This document shows, in pieces, positions 63,076-64,000 of a stretch of DNA of 64,000 bases. Position 1 is the first letter of the stretch. Each line of letters begins with the position of its first letter. The notes below the pieces were generated by a model. That model saw only the letters and a list, made by a program, of their open reading frames with translations. It searched no databases and was not told where the DNA came from. A program made the position numbers and the translations under genes. This stretch comes from an uncultured Lachnospiraceae bacterium. Lineage in GTDB: Bacteria; Bacillota; Clostridia; Lachnospirales; Lachnospiraceae. The stretch spans positions 37,346-101,345 of the forward strand of contig CAJUJG010000003.1 in the NCBI GenBank assembly GCA_910586715.1, written 5' to 3'.

Positions 63076-64000
63076 TCACCTTTCGTAATCACGTAAATGC
63101 TGTTGTATACTAATACCAATCGCACGTCCTAACTCAACCGGAACAGCATTCCCTATATGTGTACCTAATTCTCTCTTTTGAGAAAGATGTTCTTCATCAA
63201 TAAAAATATAATCGTTTGGAAAGGATTGTAAAATTGCGCCTTCCCGTAATGATATTGCCCGATTTTGTTCCGGATGCCCAAATCTGCCATTTCCATATCC
63301 ATAAAATTGGGTTGTTATCGTCGGAGAAGGCTCATCCCATTTCATCCGTCCATATACCGACGGATATGTAACACCTGTTTTTCTATTATGACAATCCAAT
63401 TTTAAATTCTCATCCCAGTCCCTCCAAGTCCCCCCCTGAACGGATTGCCTAATTCTCATTTTATTAATACGAGATAATCTGCTTGACCTATGCAATAAAT
63501 CACTGTCGCAGATCTCACCATCCTGAATCGGTGGAAGCCCCCCTATCGCCATTCTAACCGTTCTATATTCCTCTTTTCGATATAACGGTGGAATAAGATG
63601 AATTTCACCAAATCTTGATGCCAATAAAACCAGTCTTCTCCTTTTTTGCGGCACACCATAATCCGGAAAATAAACAATATTCCATTCCACAAAATAATGA
63701 AGATGTAGTAATTGTTCAACAAAATCTTTAAAAACATCTTCATTTACCAAACTAGGTACGTTTTCCATTGAAACAATGTCGGGTACGCACTCATTAACAA
63801 GTCTCGAAAAAGAATATAGCAATTTCCACTTATCATCTGTTCTTCCATCTTTTCTATACCGCAATGAATAGCGCGAAAACGGCTGACATGGAGCACAACC
63901 GACAATCATTTTTACTGTATTATCGGGAAAAAAGCGATTAATTTCTTCAGGAGTAACATTCGTTACATCTTCATTGATAAATTGTGCCGTGTTATTACTT
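63076..64000 (-). CDS. DNA (cytosine-5-)-methyltransferase, 5' end outside window
   Basis: Open without a start to the window edge (308 codons seen). C5 motifs in order: GCAPCQPFS (motif IV, catalytic Cys), SMENVPSL (VI), FPDYGVPQKRRRLVL (VIII), PTITTQFYGYGNGR region (IX), and GNAVPVELG (X). The upstream portion NNTAQFINEDV precedes motif IV. Motif I is outside the window. It methylates cytosine in a short target and is translationally coupled to DUF262 and HEPN genes. Confidence 0.93.
   Translation of the reverse strand, partial: SNNTAQFINEDVTNVTPEEINRFFPDNTVKMIVGCAPCQPFSRYSLRYRKDGRTDDKWKLLYSFSRLVNECVPDIVSMENVPSLVNEDVFKDFVEQLLHLHYFVEWNIVYFPDYGVPQKRRRLVLLASRFGEIHLIPPLYRKEEYRTVRMAIGGLPPIQDGEICDSDLLHRSSRLSRINKMRIRQSVQGGTWRDWDENLKLDCHNRKTGVTYPSVYGRMKWDEPSPTITTQFYGYGNGRFGHPEQNRAISLREGAILQSFPNDYIFIDEEHLSQKRELGTHIGNAVPVELGRAIGISIQQHLRDYER

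Overview
The window looks like a chromosomal segment of a Gram-positive, anaerobic gut Firmicute, most likely Lachnospiraceae; the genus cannot be fixed from sequence alone. The reasons are AGGAGG-type ribosome sites, many lipobox proteins (SBP, PrcB-like, GH9-like), an ECF S component, a spoIID/spoIIQ-like pair, a CcpA-type cre site, an Amt-PII fusion, and pectin (rhamnogalacturonan) genes with an LplABC-type sugar importer. Most genes lie on the minus strand.

Layout. 1-9.7 kb: partial Na/Pi cotransporter, CPBP protease, then a MoxR / DUF58 / giant VWA (BatA-like) operon. 9.8-20.5 kb: a defence island, AT-rich especially around the reverse transcriptase. It holds a broken reverse transcriptase-nitrilase gene (DRT type 1/UG1-like), a type I restriction-modification operon (hsdM, hsdS, hsdR) interrupted by a split DUF4238 gene and a small lipoprotein, and an Rpn-family nuclease. 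20.7-24 kb: a small unknown gene, two decayed genes and an orphan GHKL sensor kinase. 24-29.6 kb: a DUF4175-like coiled-coil membrane protein, ABC-2 permease, ABC ATPase and a GATase-like membrane protein. Together with the MoxR operon this resembles one ancestral MoxR/VWA/ABC locus now separated by the island. 29.6-31.9 kb: exo-rhamnogalacturonan lyase-like enzyme.

32-36 kb (plus strand): pyridoxamine kinase, ECF S component, TatD-linked radical SAM protein and a PLP-dependent aminotransferase, a vitamin B6-flavoured group. 36.1-36.4 kb: a MITE with perfect terminal inverted repeats and a 9-bp target duplication. 36.4-44.3 kb: ferredoxin-tailed aldo/keto reductase, MurF, Ddl, a GH9-like lipoprotein, an amidohydrolase and a divergent SpoIIQ/SpoIID pair. 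44.4-49.2 kb: SGNH rhamnogalacturonan acetylesterase and an LplCBA-type ABC importer with a cre site inside its promoter.

49.4-61.1 kb: housekeeping genes (dihydroorotase, PlsC, HD-GYP protein, Amt-PII, GNAT, cyclophilin, PsiE-like protein, a large lipoprotein, an alanine/glycine:Na+ symporter). Amt and the symporter both have a terminator-like hairpin at the predicted transcription start. 61.2-64 kb: a second defence cassette running off the right edge, a translationally coupled C5-cytosine methyltransferase / DUF262 / HEPN nuclease operon. It is the best candidate for an under-described intact system here. Short compound palindromic elements are scattered between or inside operons; one two-hairpin type occurs twice, directly in front of a ribosome binding site each time.
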